A stretch of DNA of 64,000 nucleotides from Metellina segmentata (lineage: Eukaryota > Arthropoda > Arachnida > Araneae > Tetragnathidae): contig OX375880.1 of assembly GCA_947359465.1 (NCBI GenBank), forward strand, positions 13,028,120 through 13,092,119, read 5' to 3'. Every line of letters begins with the position of its first letter. The stretch's first letter is position 1. The translations under genes were made by a program, and so were the position numbers. Below the pieces are notes generated by a model. That model did no database searches and was not told the origin of the DNA. It saw nothing but the letters and a program-made list of their open reading frames with translations. Shown in pieces: positions 55,771 through 64,000 of this stretch.

Positions 55771-55861
55771 CACGGCGTACATTACGATTTTGGAATCATA
55801 TTATTAGTTAATCCCTTAAGTTTTAGAGTTAATCCCTAACATTCAACATATCTAAGCCCAC

Positions 55862-56395
55862 CAACCAGTCTGGTGGTTAAGGTGTTAACCACTTGATCGG
55901 AAGGTTCCTGGATCGAATCCTAGTCAGAGATAGGATGTTTGTAAGCGGTATGGTGTAGAGGCGGCTGGAGCACCTTAAATCTGTCGTGGCCGAAAATCTT
56001 CATATTGGGTTGGTGTGGAAGTTTCGAGAGTGGGGTGCCAGCTCTTGTGCTACTTCGTCATCTGACCCTGGTACAAAATCACTTGTTGTCCTCGAATCTT
56101 TCCCTTAGGAAATTGATCCCGGACCGTCGTTAATAGCTCGTTGTGATGCTCCAGTGTGACGTTAATTAAATATCTACTTGCCCAAACATCTAAACACTGC
56201 TTGCGTTTTATGTCGCAATGGATAGTTTTTGACAAATACAAGACAGGTGACGTGAAGTAAATGAGTTTTACTGATACAGAAGAGCGTCATATGACCGTTC
56301 TACAAAATGATGAGGTGTTGTCCTCGGGACTTCCCCTCTGGGATGGATCCCGAACCGTCACCAATAGAGCGCTGCGTTGTTCCAGTGCACACAAA
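55862..56395 (+). repeat. SINE1 copy plus a fragment
   Basis: 55862-56170 is a diverged full-length copy (CCACCAACCAGTCTGGTGG head to TTAATTAAA). 56283-56395 is a body fragment. Confidence 0.8.
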
Positions 56396-56639
56396 TTTAA
56401 TCACGTACATGACACCAGATAAGGTAGTTAATAATAGTGATTTCGCAGTGACAGTTCTAACTGTGAAGGCTAATTGTTGCACTCAGCCGTTAATGTGGCG
56501 ACATACCAAATGACCAATACTAAGCAGCAGTTTTCACTGCTACTGAATAACCTACACGAGTCACAGATCGCAATCACCGATACAGTGGAATATCAGCTGA
56601 TATCACTAAGCTCTCAATCCCTTCATCCGAATCTCAGTA

Positions 56640-57095
56640 TCGGATCAAACGATATCCCTCAATCACTGGCTACCGAATCACAAATATTCTTAATCACCGG
56701 CTACCGAATCACACAAATATTCTTAATCACCGGCTACCGAATCACAAATATTCTTAATCACTGGCTACCGAATCACAAATATTCTTAATCACCGGCTACC
56801 GAATCACACAAATATTCTTAATCACTGGCTACCGAATCACAAATATTCTTAATCACCGGCTACCGAATCACACAAATATTCTTAATCACCGGCTACCGAA
56901 TCATAGATATTCTCAGTCAAGGCTACCGAATCAGATATTCTCAATCATAGCTACCTAATCATATTCTCAATCACGGTTACCGAATCATAAATATTATCAA
57001 TCACTGCTACCGAATCACTGATATTCTCAATCACCGCTACCAAATGAGATATTCGTAATCAAGGCTACCGAATCATAGATTTTCTCAATAACTGT
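56640..57095. repeat. ~31-bp tandem array
   Basis: About 15 copies of ATCACCGGCTACCGAATCAC plus AAATATTCTTA. 29-bp and 33-bp versions alternate (with and without an extra CACA); later units decay to TAGATATTCTCA forms. Confidence 0.9.
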
Positions 57096-57539
57096 CATTT
57101 TGATAATACAGTAGCAGGTACGAACTGAATTAAAAATATCAGTGATTGAGTAGCAGTTCCTTGATTCGCTTAACATCCCTATCCAGTGAGGAATCAAACC
57201 AGTACCATGGACAGCTCGCAAGTTGATAGCGCAGCTGGCAAATCCAGAGCCATAACACCCGCTCCCTCCTAGTCACATGTCCAGGGGAATGAGAGCAGAC
57301 CCGTTGTGCAACAGCCACTTTTCATTCGGATTCTCACCTTGCAAACATATCGATTCTTCGCTTGCTTCAGCAAGTGATCCAACGTTGTTATAATAAATGA
57401 TCACTCGTTTGTCCAAATCCATACGATTATTTTCAGACCTCCCTCGATTGCTCCTTTTTGGAGCCTTAAAAACGCTTACAACGATTGAGCTAACTACTGT
57501 GCTTATTTTGACAACGTTAAGTGGACAGAGGTATTTGGT
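57096..57539. other. Unclassified stretch
   Basis: No recognised gene or repeat. Confidence 0.25.
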
Positions 57540-57680
57540 ATTTTAATCAACGTCACACTGGAAGTCACAACAGAATGGGCTATTGGCGATGGTTCGATTA
57601 GACCCGAAGGGAAAGATCCCAGGACCAACACCACGTCATTTTTAAACACGGTCAGTTGTCGAGGTTACATTTGAGCTTAT
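57540..57680 (-). repeat. SINE1 remnant
   Basis: Diverged 3' part (AATGGGCTATTGGCGATGG, CACCACGTCATTTTT). Confidence 0.7.
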
Positions 57681-58426
57681 GATTTTTTTTTGGATAACCT
57701 TGAATATCTGTTGCTTGTATAATTGCAAATTAGAAATTCTCCAAACTTCAAAATTTGGTTTAAAACGTTGTTTAACCTCTACTTCTTTATGCAAAGTTTT
57801 AGGCGTTTCAGTACATATTGTTGCTATTAAATTAAGTTATACATTTATGAAATGAAGTTAGTTTTATTTATGTGCATACATTTTAATATATTGATTAAAA
57901 TTTTGATAATAAATGTGCAAGACCTTTCAATCTGCTTTACTTTTCAAACATTTCGACCCCGTAAAACTTGATATTTCTGTACCAAACTTTGCATGTGACC
58001 GAGTGCAAAACAAACAGTTATAGCAAATTTTATAACCAAAACTGTATTAGTAGATTTTAAACTCGCCTTTTTTTTATTTTTATATTATTGTTGGAGGGGT
58101 TTCCTGGACTCTTGAGCCTCCTCCTTTGCAATACAATCTGATCATGAGAGTGTAATCATATCGCCATTCGGGCAAGAAAAGTGACATAGCTCAAAATTGC
58201 AGAATTTAAGAAGCATCAACTTAAAGGATACTGTAAAACTTATAATATTGAAATAGTATAAGCTCCTTTTAATTTTTAGATAAGTATTTATATGGTGATA
58301 TATTACTATTCTATAGAATATAATAGAAGTTAACACGCTGGGGTACCTCATGCATATTTTTCAATGACATAACATGAAAATTTTTATTTTTTGAACTGAC
58401 TTTTTACTTGCCGGGGTGCGATATGT
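57681..58426. other. Unclassified AT-rich stretch
   Basis: No recognised gene or repeat. Confidence 0.25.
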
Positions 58427-58599
58427 ATAACAATTAGGGCAACTTTTTGCAACAAATGCAACTTTTTTTTCACGTATTCTACGCTGCATGTAAAGTGCTA
58501 AAACCAAAATTCCTCCTGCATGGGGTGTATTGTGAGTGAGTTATAACCGTAGCATAAATGCAACTTTTTCCATAAATGCAACCACCTGCAACTTTTTAA

Positions 58600-58722
58600 A
58601 ATTTAGCTCAAAATTAAATAGGCAACTATTTAATTTTGCAAATTTAGCACAAAATTAAATAGGCAACTATTTAATTTTGCAAATTTAGCACAAAATTAAA
58701 TAGGCAACTATTTAATAACTAT
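58600..58722. repeat. 41-bp triplicate with inner palindrome
   Basis: AATTTAGCACAAAATTAAAT and AGGCAACTATTTAATTTTGC repeat three times. ATTAAATAG-GCAA-CTATTTAAT is an inverted repeat in each. It lies in the hAT 5' region just before the LTR. Confidence 0.9.
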
Positions 58723-58731
58723 TTTGCAGGG

Positions 58732-59140
58732 TGTAACGTACACTTCCGGAATATCTTTTAAATGTTATGATAATATTTCTTTTTCCTTATTCCAAGATAT
58801 TGTGATACTTCCTGTGTTTATTTATACTTCTTATTACTCTTGGAAAGGATATCTTTTCTTTTGACATATTTATGTGAGCTTAAATGGTTTTCCCGGAAGT
58901 TCATTTTTTTTCTTTTATGTATAACGTTGGTGAAAAGATATTTTTTGTAACGGCTTTTTAGAGTCGATTGGATGCTTCGTTGAAGTGTGGACTGAGTGCA
59001 GTGTTGGAATGGCGTGTTTCAGCCGTTATGTTTAAAACGTATGATGAGAGGTAGTTGTAACGGTGATGTCGCTACCATATTGTAAATAAATTTTTCTTTA
59101 TTTCTTTAAAAAAGTCTATTTCTTTTATCACGACGTTACA
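58732..59140 (+). repeat. 5' LTR of the gypsy element
   Basis: Starts TGTAACGTACAC and ends CACGACGTTACA; TGTAACG and CGTTACA are inverted tips with the standard TG...CA. It is 409 bp. AATAAA near 59086 may be the polyadenylation signal. The primer site follows 12 bases after the end. No 3' LTR was found downstream. Confidence 0.8.
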
Positions 59141-59152
59141 GCTACCTATTAA

Positions 59153-59170
59153 TGGTGGCAGCGGTGGGAT
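59153..59170 (+). promoter_or_regulatory. Primer-binding site for tRNA-Leu
   Basis: TGGTGGCAGCGGTGGGAT is the complement of ATCCCACCGCTGCCA plus CCA, the 3' end typical of eukaryotic tRNA-Leu (AAG/TAG). Its place just after the LTR fixes the LTR boundary. Confidence 0.8.
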
Positions 59171-59189
59171 CGTTCCCATTAAATTGAAG

Positions 59190-59720
59190 TCTTGGACATC
59201 CCGTCCTGATTTGAGAATAAACTGTGGACATCTCGTCCTGTGTTCAGCGAAAATTTGCGTGCGTCCTGCAGCAACGAAGAAGGCCATCCGGTCTGAAGTT
59301 TTTGGACATCCCGTCCTCGTGAGTGGAGTATTTGCGTGCGTCCGGCAGCAACGAAGGGGCCATCCGGTCCGAAGTTTGTGGACATCCCGTCCTCGTGAGT
59401 AGAGTATTTGCGTGCGTCCGGCAGCAACGAAGGGGGCCATCCGGTCCGAAGTTTGTGGACATCCCGTCCTCGCGAGTGGAGAATTTGCGTGCGTCCGGCA
59501 GCAACGAAGTGGGCCATCCGGTCCGATGTTTTTGGATATCCCGTTCTGTTTCTGTGTATGAAACGTGGCCTGTTACTGCGTGTGTCCAGCAACGAAGCTT
59601 AGTCCGGTCAGTAGAATTGGGACATCCCGTCCTGTTCCTGTGTGTGAAACGCGTGTGTGTTCAGCATCGAAAGGGCCATCCGGTCCGAACTTTTTGGGCA
59701 TCCCGTCCTGTCATCGTCAG
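59190..59720 (+). repeat. ~77-bp repeats in the gypsy leader
   Basis: About seven units, each with GGACATCCCGTCCT, TTGCGTGCGTCCGGCAGCAA and GGGCCATCCGGTCCGAAGTT, at steps of about 75-85 bp. They lie between the primer site and the gag start. Open frames on both strands here are by-products of the repeat. Confidence 0.9.
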
Positions 59721-60283
59721 CAAAGTCAAGTTCGAACTTTGGGTTCCTGCTCAAGGACTTCCTGTGTACCATCAAGCAACTGTTCCAGATAAGTGGTTTC
59801 GGTTTTAAGTCTAAAGTTTTATGCACTATTATATTTAATGTACAATTTTACTTCTGTTTTTGTGATAACTTCCATTTATCGTAACAGGTTTCGAAACAAA
59901 AAAATTTCTTAATTGCAAATTTTGCTTTTATAATAGAAATTAGTATTGATTTGGAATTTATGTGAAATAGAAATTTAAGAGATTTTAGTTGTCGTAGATG
60001 ATTATTTATCTTAATTAATAATTTAAATTTGTTTTGTATTTGAAATGGTATTTTGATTTAAATTTTTTTTTTAATTAATTTTCTTTTGAAGGTCTTTTGG
60101 GTTACAAAATTGGTTTTTGTACATTTATTTCTTTTCTATTGTTCTATTGTCTTTGAGTTATATTTCTTGTGGCTTGGCTATAAGGTAAGTCAGAATTCTG
60201 GACAGTTTCGGTTTCGAAAAGTTTTCATTTTGTACCTTACGTTATATTTGAGTCCAAAGGGGGAAACTGTTTAGAATTTAATC

Positions 60284-62923
60284 ATGACTTATTTAGTTAA
60301 GGGAAAGAAAGAGGACTTGATCAAATTGGTGGAGGAGATAGATTTAGAAATCACCGTAGAAAAATCCATAAAACAGTTAGTGAATCTTATTACTTCAAGT
60401 GAGGGATATGATGAGGAATTCACCAAAGCACTTTTTGGTAGAATTATAGAAACTCGAAAGACAAATGAAGCCCTTGAAGTGGAAGAAAAGCGGAGAAATG
60501 AAGCCCTTGAAGTGGAAGAAAAGCGGAGAAATGAAGCCCTTGAAGAAAAGCGGAGAATTGAAGACCTTGAAGAAAAGCGGAGAATTGAAGCCCTTGAAGT
60601 GGAAGAAAAGCGGAGAATTGAAGCCCTTGAAGTGGAAGAAAAGCGGAGAATTGAAGACCTTGAAGAAAAGCAGAAAGAACGAGAGTATGAGTTGGAAAAA
60701 TTGAGAATAGAAGCAACTAGACAAACCCAGCAAGGTGCAGTTGATCATTCTAGACCATCGAATCGAGACTTGACCAAGATCCTTCCGAAATACGACATGA
60801 AAGATGATACGAGTCTTTATTTAATCTTGTTCGAGCGACAGGCAACTTTGCTGTCGTTGGGAAAAGAAATGTGGGTATCTCACCTACTAAGTTTGATCCC
60901 CCAAGAGATTGCTCATATAATAGCCCGTGAACCAGCTGACCTAGCTACAAATTATGATCACATCAAAAATATTCTGTTAAAAAGGTTCAAACTAACACCA
61001 GAAAGATTTCGACAGTTATTTAGTTCACACCATAAAGCAGTTGATCGGAACTGGAGGGATTTCTATCATGAATTGTCTACTTATTTCGATGGATGGATTG
61101 CAGGTTGTCAGGTCCTTACTTTTGAAAAACTGAGAGATTTGGTCATCACAGATCAGATGAAGAAAAAAACACCATCCGAATTTAAGGATATGTATCTCAG
61201 AGAATGGACAGAAATAAACTCCCCTACAGATTTGGTGGAACTGTTGGAGATGTTTGAAGACGTTAGACGAACTGTGAAACGAAACCCTGTCTTTGCGAAA
61301 GACAAGTTCGAGGGTCGAGTTCAAAATAAGTTTGAAAAGACCGATAATCCACCAAGGAGAAGTGATACCATGAATGGTAAAGGGGTTAAGATAGAACGAA
61401 GATTTTCCGAACAAGACCCAAATCCGGAATTCGACCGCAGGAGACAGATGCGGTGTTTTCATTGCAATCAGCCTGGTCATATCCGACCAAATTGTCCAAA
61501 GTTGAAGAAACCTTCGGAAACTGTAAATTACATTTCGGACAAAGAACCTGAGAAATACCTGGAACCGTTTATCATGAAAGGAAAAATAAACGGTCAAGAT
61601 ATAAATTTACTAAGAGATACCGGAGCGACCATTGACATTGTGTGTCGGAAATTGGTGAATTCAGCTGACATGACTGGTGAACATGTTTGGGTACAGCAAC
61701 CTTTGGACTCCAGCTCAACTTGTTTACCTCTTGCCGAAGTTTTGGTAGAGTGTGAATTGGGAAAAACACTCACTAAAGCTGCTGTGATTCCAGATGAACT
61801 AGACCGCGGACGATATCTTTTAGGGAATCGGACTGCTGCCTTGTTAAAAAGGGAAGATTGTCAATCTGTGGATCAAATAAATGCAGTACTGACAAGGCAT
61901 CAGAAAAAAGTGAAAGAAAGGGAAGAATCTCAATCTTTAATTAAAGAATCCGAAAACCCTATCCCAGCCGAAGAATTCATTACATTGGAAAAAAATGAAA
62001 CGGAAGCAGGGGAAGTAAGTGACGAGTTCACTCATGTGGCAGAAGATCAAGATATCACTGAATTGTTAAAAGTGGACACTGAGCAGCTAATCAAGGCTCA
62101 AGGTGAAGATGAAGAGATGAGCTCTCAAGTAGAACAAATCCAAAATGGAAACCCTCCTAAAGATTTTGAACTTGTGAAAGGCCGACTTTTGGTAAAGATC
62201 AAGAAGGACAAGAGTGGTATCGAAAGGAAGCTCATCGTCGTGCCCATAGAGTATCGAGAAAAGATACTGAAATTGTGTCATGAAGGCACGTCAGGTCATC
62301 TTGGGACCACCAAGACCAAAGACAGAATGACCAAGTACTTTTTCTGGGAAAACTGTTACAAAGAAGCAGAGGACTTCGTGAAGGCTTGCGATTCCTGCCA
62401 GAGAGCTGGAAAGGCAAGGGACAAGAAAAAAGCGCCGATGACTCTTTTTCCAGTGATTATTGAAGTTTTTTCCCGTATTAATATTGACGCTGTAGGACCT
62501 TTGCCCGTGACGGACTCAGGCCAAAGATACCTGATTACGGCAATGTGTATGTCGTCGAAGTACCCAGATGCTGTGGCAGTACCAAACATAACATCTAGAT
62601 CCGTAATTAATGCTCTCCTTCAGATTTTTAGTCGAATGGGTTTTCCTAAGGAGATTCAACACGACCAGGGAACCTCGTTTATGAGCGAACTCACATCGGA
62701 ATTTTTTGAACGTTTCGGCATCAAGGTGGTACTTAGCTCTGTGTATCATCCCCAGAGCAATCCGGTAGAAAGGTTTCATCGTACCCTGAAACGGATTTTG
62801 AGAGTTTTGTGTAACGGTACAATACAGGCAACATCAGTCTCTGTTGAGTGCAGTTTTTCAATGTCAAAGAGATTACTGGCAAGGATCAGCCATTCAATAA
62901 TGTCAATGTTCTTCAGTATTTAA
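60284..62923 (+). CDS. Gmr1-like gypsy Gag-protease-integrase polyprotein with a hAT-derived tail
   Basis: The frame is 879 codons, starting at an ATG about 1.1 kb after the LTR. Residues about 60-145 are a charged coiled coil of EVEEKRR-type repeats. Residues about 165-335 look like a SCAN-like Gag capsid (LFERQATLL, RFRQLFSSHHK, LREWTEI). C391-x2-C394-x4-H399-x4-C404 is a CCHC knuckle. The aspartic protease active site is D445-T-G. The integrase zinc finger is H666, H672, C702, C705. The integrase core has D735, D794 and E829, with 34 residues between the last two where many gypsy enzymes have 35. There is no reverse transcriptase or RNase H, and no room for them between protease and integrase. 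Integrase homology stops at about residue 840 (RILRVLC). The last 35 residues read as hAT transposase. It is uninterrupted but cannot be an autonomous retrotransposon. Confidence 0.85.
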   Translation: MTYLVKGKKEDLIKLVEEIDLEITVEKSIKQLVNLITSSEGYDEEFTKALFGRIIETRKTNEALEVEEKRRNEALEVEEKRRNEALEEKRRIEDLEEKRRIEALEVEEKRRIEALEVEEKRRIEDLEEKQKEREYELEKLRIEATRQTQQGAVDHSRPSNRDLTKILPKYDMKDDTSLYLILFERQATLLSLGKEMWVSHLLSLIPQEIAHIIAREPADLATNYDHIKNILLKRFKLTPERFRQLFSSHHKAVDRNWRDFYHELSTYFDGWIAGCQVLTFEKLRDLVITDQMKKKTPSEFKDMYLREWTEINSPTDLVELLEMFEDVRRTVKRNPVFAKDKFEGRVQNKFEKTDNPPRRSDTMNGKGVKIERRFSEQDPNPEFDRRRQMRCFHCNQPGHIRPNCPKLKKPSETVNYISDKEPEKYLEPFIMKGKINGQDINLLRDTGATIDIVCRKLVNSADMTGEHVWVQQPLDSSSTCLPLAEVLVECELGKTLTKAAVIPDELDRGRYLLGNRTAALLKREDCQSVDQINAVLTRHQKKVKEREESQSLIKESENPIPAEEFITLEKNETEAGEVSDEFTHVAEDQDITELLKVDTEQLIKAQGEDEEMSSQVEQIQNGNPPKDFELVKGRLLVKIKKDKSGIERKLIVVPIEYREKILKLCHEGTSGHLGTTKTKDRMTKYFFWENCYKEAEDFVKACDSCQRAGKARDKKKAPMTLFPVIIEVFSRINIDAVGPLPVTDSGQRYLITAMCMSSKYPDAVAVPNITSRSVINALLQIFSRMGFPKEIQHDQGTSFMSELTSEFFERFGIKVVLSSVYHPQSNPVERFHRTLKRILRVLCNGTIQATSVSVECSFSMSKRLLARISHSIMSMFFSI
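60463..60675 (+). repeat. In-frame 33/42-bp repeats encoding the coiled coil
   Basis: GCCCTTGAAGTGGAAGAAAA-type units repeat about eight times within the Gag N-terminus, differing by loss of the GTGGAA step. All changes keep the frame. Confidence 0.9.
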
Positions 62924-62958
62924 TCATGTATAATAATACTTTTGTATGCCACTAAAAT
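62812..62958 (+). pseudogene. hAT transposase C-terminal end
   Basis: In the polyprotein frame: ATSVSVECSFSMSKRLLA, matching the A-T-S-x-S-x-E-R-x-F-S dimerisation motif with Cys in place of Arg. A one-frame shift near 62893 gives NVNVLQYLIMYNNTF and a stop (TAA at about 62953), the usual hAT ending. It belongs to the surrounding hAT element, not to the gypsy element. About 160 bp of AT-rich 3' sequence with ATGCAACTTT motifs leads to the right tip. Confidence 0.8.
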
Positions 62959-63126
62959 TGTCAATAAATTCTAGTTTTTTTTTTCTCCTTTTTTACGAAT
63001 AGTTTATTTTAGATTTTAGTGTATCAAAAATAAATGCAACTTTATTCCCATAAATGCAACTTTAGGGAATGATAAATGTAACTTTTCCCATTTTTACTGC
63101 AACAAAAAAGTTGCCCTAATAATAAT

Positions 63127-63776
63127 GTATATAATAATCAGCTGTAATAATCCTTTTTCTATTTCATTCAAAACGCACCAGAAATATTGAGAGTAAAAAT
63201 AAAGAAGAAGCTTCGAAAGAAAGGGAAATTTATTACTGCATTAGAAAGAGACAGCTGTAAAGAAATGATTTCCACACACAGTTGCCAGATGATCACATAT
63301 ATTCTTTATTATTTTATACAGTACACACTTCACTCTTCCCTCCGCCTTTGGAGACTTTCAAACACATTGACGTGACAAACTTTCTGTAGGTTCTATTCTG
63401 CCAAACATAAAAAGTATCGAACCATAGCTTTGAACACCAACAGTATGGTAGCCCAATGACAAAGATTGAAATGATTACAGAGTTGTCTATAGAATTGGAA
63501 ATTTGATTTACTATAGATTTTGGCGAGCATAACGTGCAAAATTTTTATATTTATATTTTTTTTCTAAGAGGCCAGTTAATATATTACTAGAGAATTGTAC
63601 GACTTCCTGGAACTAATACCCATAAGTTATCAATTTAATTTCGCCGCGGCCAAAAATAATACGAACGCAAAAAGCTATTGGCTGTCTACTCAAATTCAAG
63701 TATGAAACTGAAAAAAGTGATGAAAACAATTGAAATTTCATCATAATTTTTCGGAGTCAAAATTTAGCATGAACAT
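63127..63776. other. Unclassified AT-rich stretch
   Basis: A 62-codon plus-strand frame (63187-63375) has no recognised domain. Confidence 0.25.
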
Positions 63777-63992
63777 CGCTGTGAAGTTCCACGTAACCTC
63801 ACCAGGTTGGGTAGGGTCGATGGACATGGAATCGAACTCCACGGGGGTCCCCTCTCGGGTTTTTGAAAAGGAACCCGTTTGGAGAGGGTTGAAAAGAAAA
63901 GGGACTTGCACGAAGGCCAGTGAGGAAGCAGAACGCTTTGTTTTGCGCTGGAGATCGAAGGGGATTATTCCCGATCGTGTATCATAGAATCA
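63777..63992 (+). repeat. Dispersed conserved unit X, copy 2
   Basis: Partner of 30172-30385. An open frame runs through it (63730-63987, ending LRWRSKGIIPDRVS), but the other copy does not keep this frame. Confidence 0.6.
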
Positions 63993-64000
63993 ATGACCCT

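Larger units (their letters stand above)
58435..63118 (+). mobile_element. 4.7-kb hAT element holding an LTR retrotransposon
   Basis: Left tip TAGGGCAACTTTTTGCAAC; right tip complement TAGGGCAACTTTTTTGTTGC. Both ends carry repeated ATGCAACTTT motifs. ATAACAAT (58427-58434) and ATAATAAT (63119-63126) form an 8-bp duplication with one mismatch. Hence this is one hAT insertion. Its interior is a truncated gypsy element (58732 to about 62812) followed by the end of the hAT transposase (to about 62955). Confidence 0.8.

Noticed and set aside
59072..59826. Plus- and minus-strand open frames (up to 161 codons) in the leader repeats
   Set aside because: They come from the 77-bp repeat; no frame is kept consistently and they lie in a retrotransposon leader.
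60395..60748. Minus-strand open frames opposite the Gag coiled coil
   Set aside because: They are the complement of the in-frame coiled-coil repeats; the plus frame has clear retroelement domains.
62812..62923. Reading the last 35 residues of the polyprotein as part of integrase or Gag-Pol
   Set aside because: They match the hAT dimerisation motif and continue in another frame to a hAT-like ending, so they belong to the surrounding hAT element.

Overview
The window is eukaryotic intergenic DNA made almost entirely of transposable elements (TEs) and tandem repeats. I find no convincing host protein-coding gene, no true tRNA or rRNA gene, and no bacterial or organellar feature. The mix of Tc1-type transposons, hAT transposons, tRNA-derived SINEs, piggyBac-type TTAA elements and a Gmr1-like Ty3/gypsy retrotransposon with a SCAN-like Gag suggests an arthropod, most likely a chelicerate such as a spider. 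That assignment is inference only.

Layout. 0-6 kb: two copies of the commonest SINE (called SINE1 here), one split by a short hAT element and the other by a 3.2-kb Mutator-like element with 84-bp inverted ends and a 2.8-kb satellite inside. 6.8-14.3 kb: a TTAA-flanked element, a full SINE1, a Helitron-like candidate, a mariner-type MITE and an 84-bp satellite. 14.3-25.2 kb: three Tc1-type transposons, each split by a hAT MITE built from the palindrome ACATCGATGT; two also hold SINE or LINE insertions. Between them lie a hAT element carrying a 22-bp minisatellite and a 258-bp tandem repeat with conserved open frames. 25-46 kb: dense SINE1 remnants, second-family SINEs (SINE2), deleted Tc1 derivatives and a 43-bp array. 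46-56 kb: more nested elements, including a SINE1 opened by piggyBac-type DNA and by two further SINE1 copies. 58.4-63.1 kb: a 4.7-kb hAT element that contains most of a Gmr1-like gypsy retrotransposon (5' LTR, tRNA-Leu primer site, and Gag, protease and integrase in one 879-codon frame) followed by the last part of the hAT transposase.

The elements can be ordered in time because many insertions have clear target-site duplications: 8 bp for hAT, 9 bp for the Mutator-like element, TTAA for piggyBac types, TA for Tc1/mariner types and 6-15 bp for SINEs. SINE1 is both the commonest target and one of the youngest insertions. Between the repeats are about eleven GC-rich, apparently single-copy islands with no recognised coding content; two contain a consensus CRE (TGACGTCA).

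Family names such as SINE1, SINE2, R and M1-M4 are local labels. Boundaries supported by target-site duplications are exact; other boundaries are approximate to about 10-30 bases.
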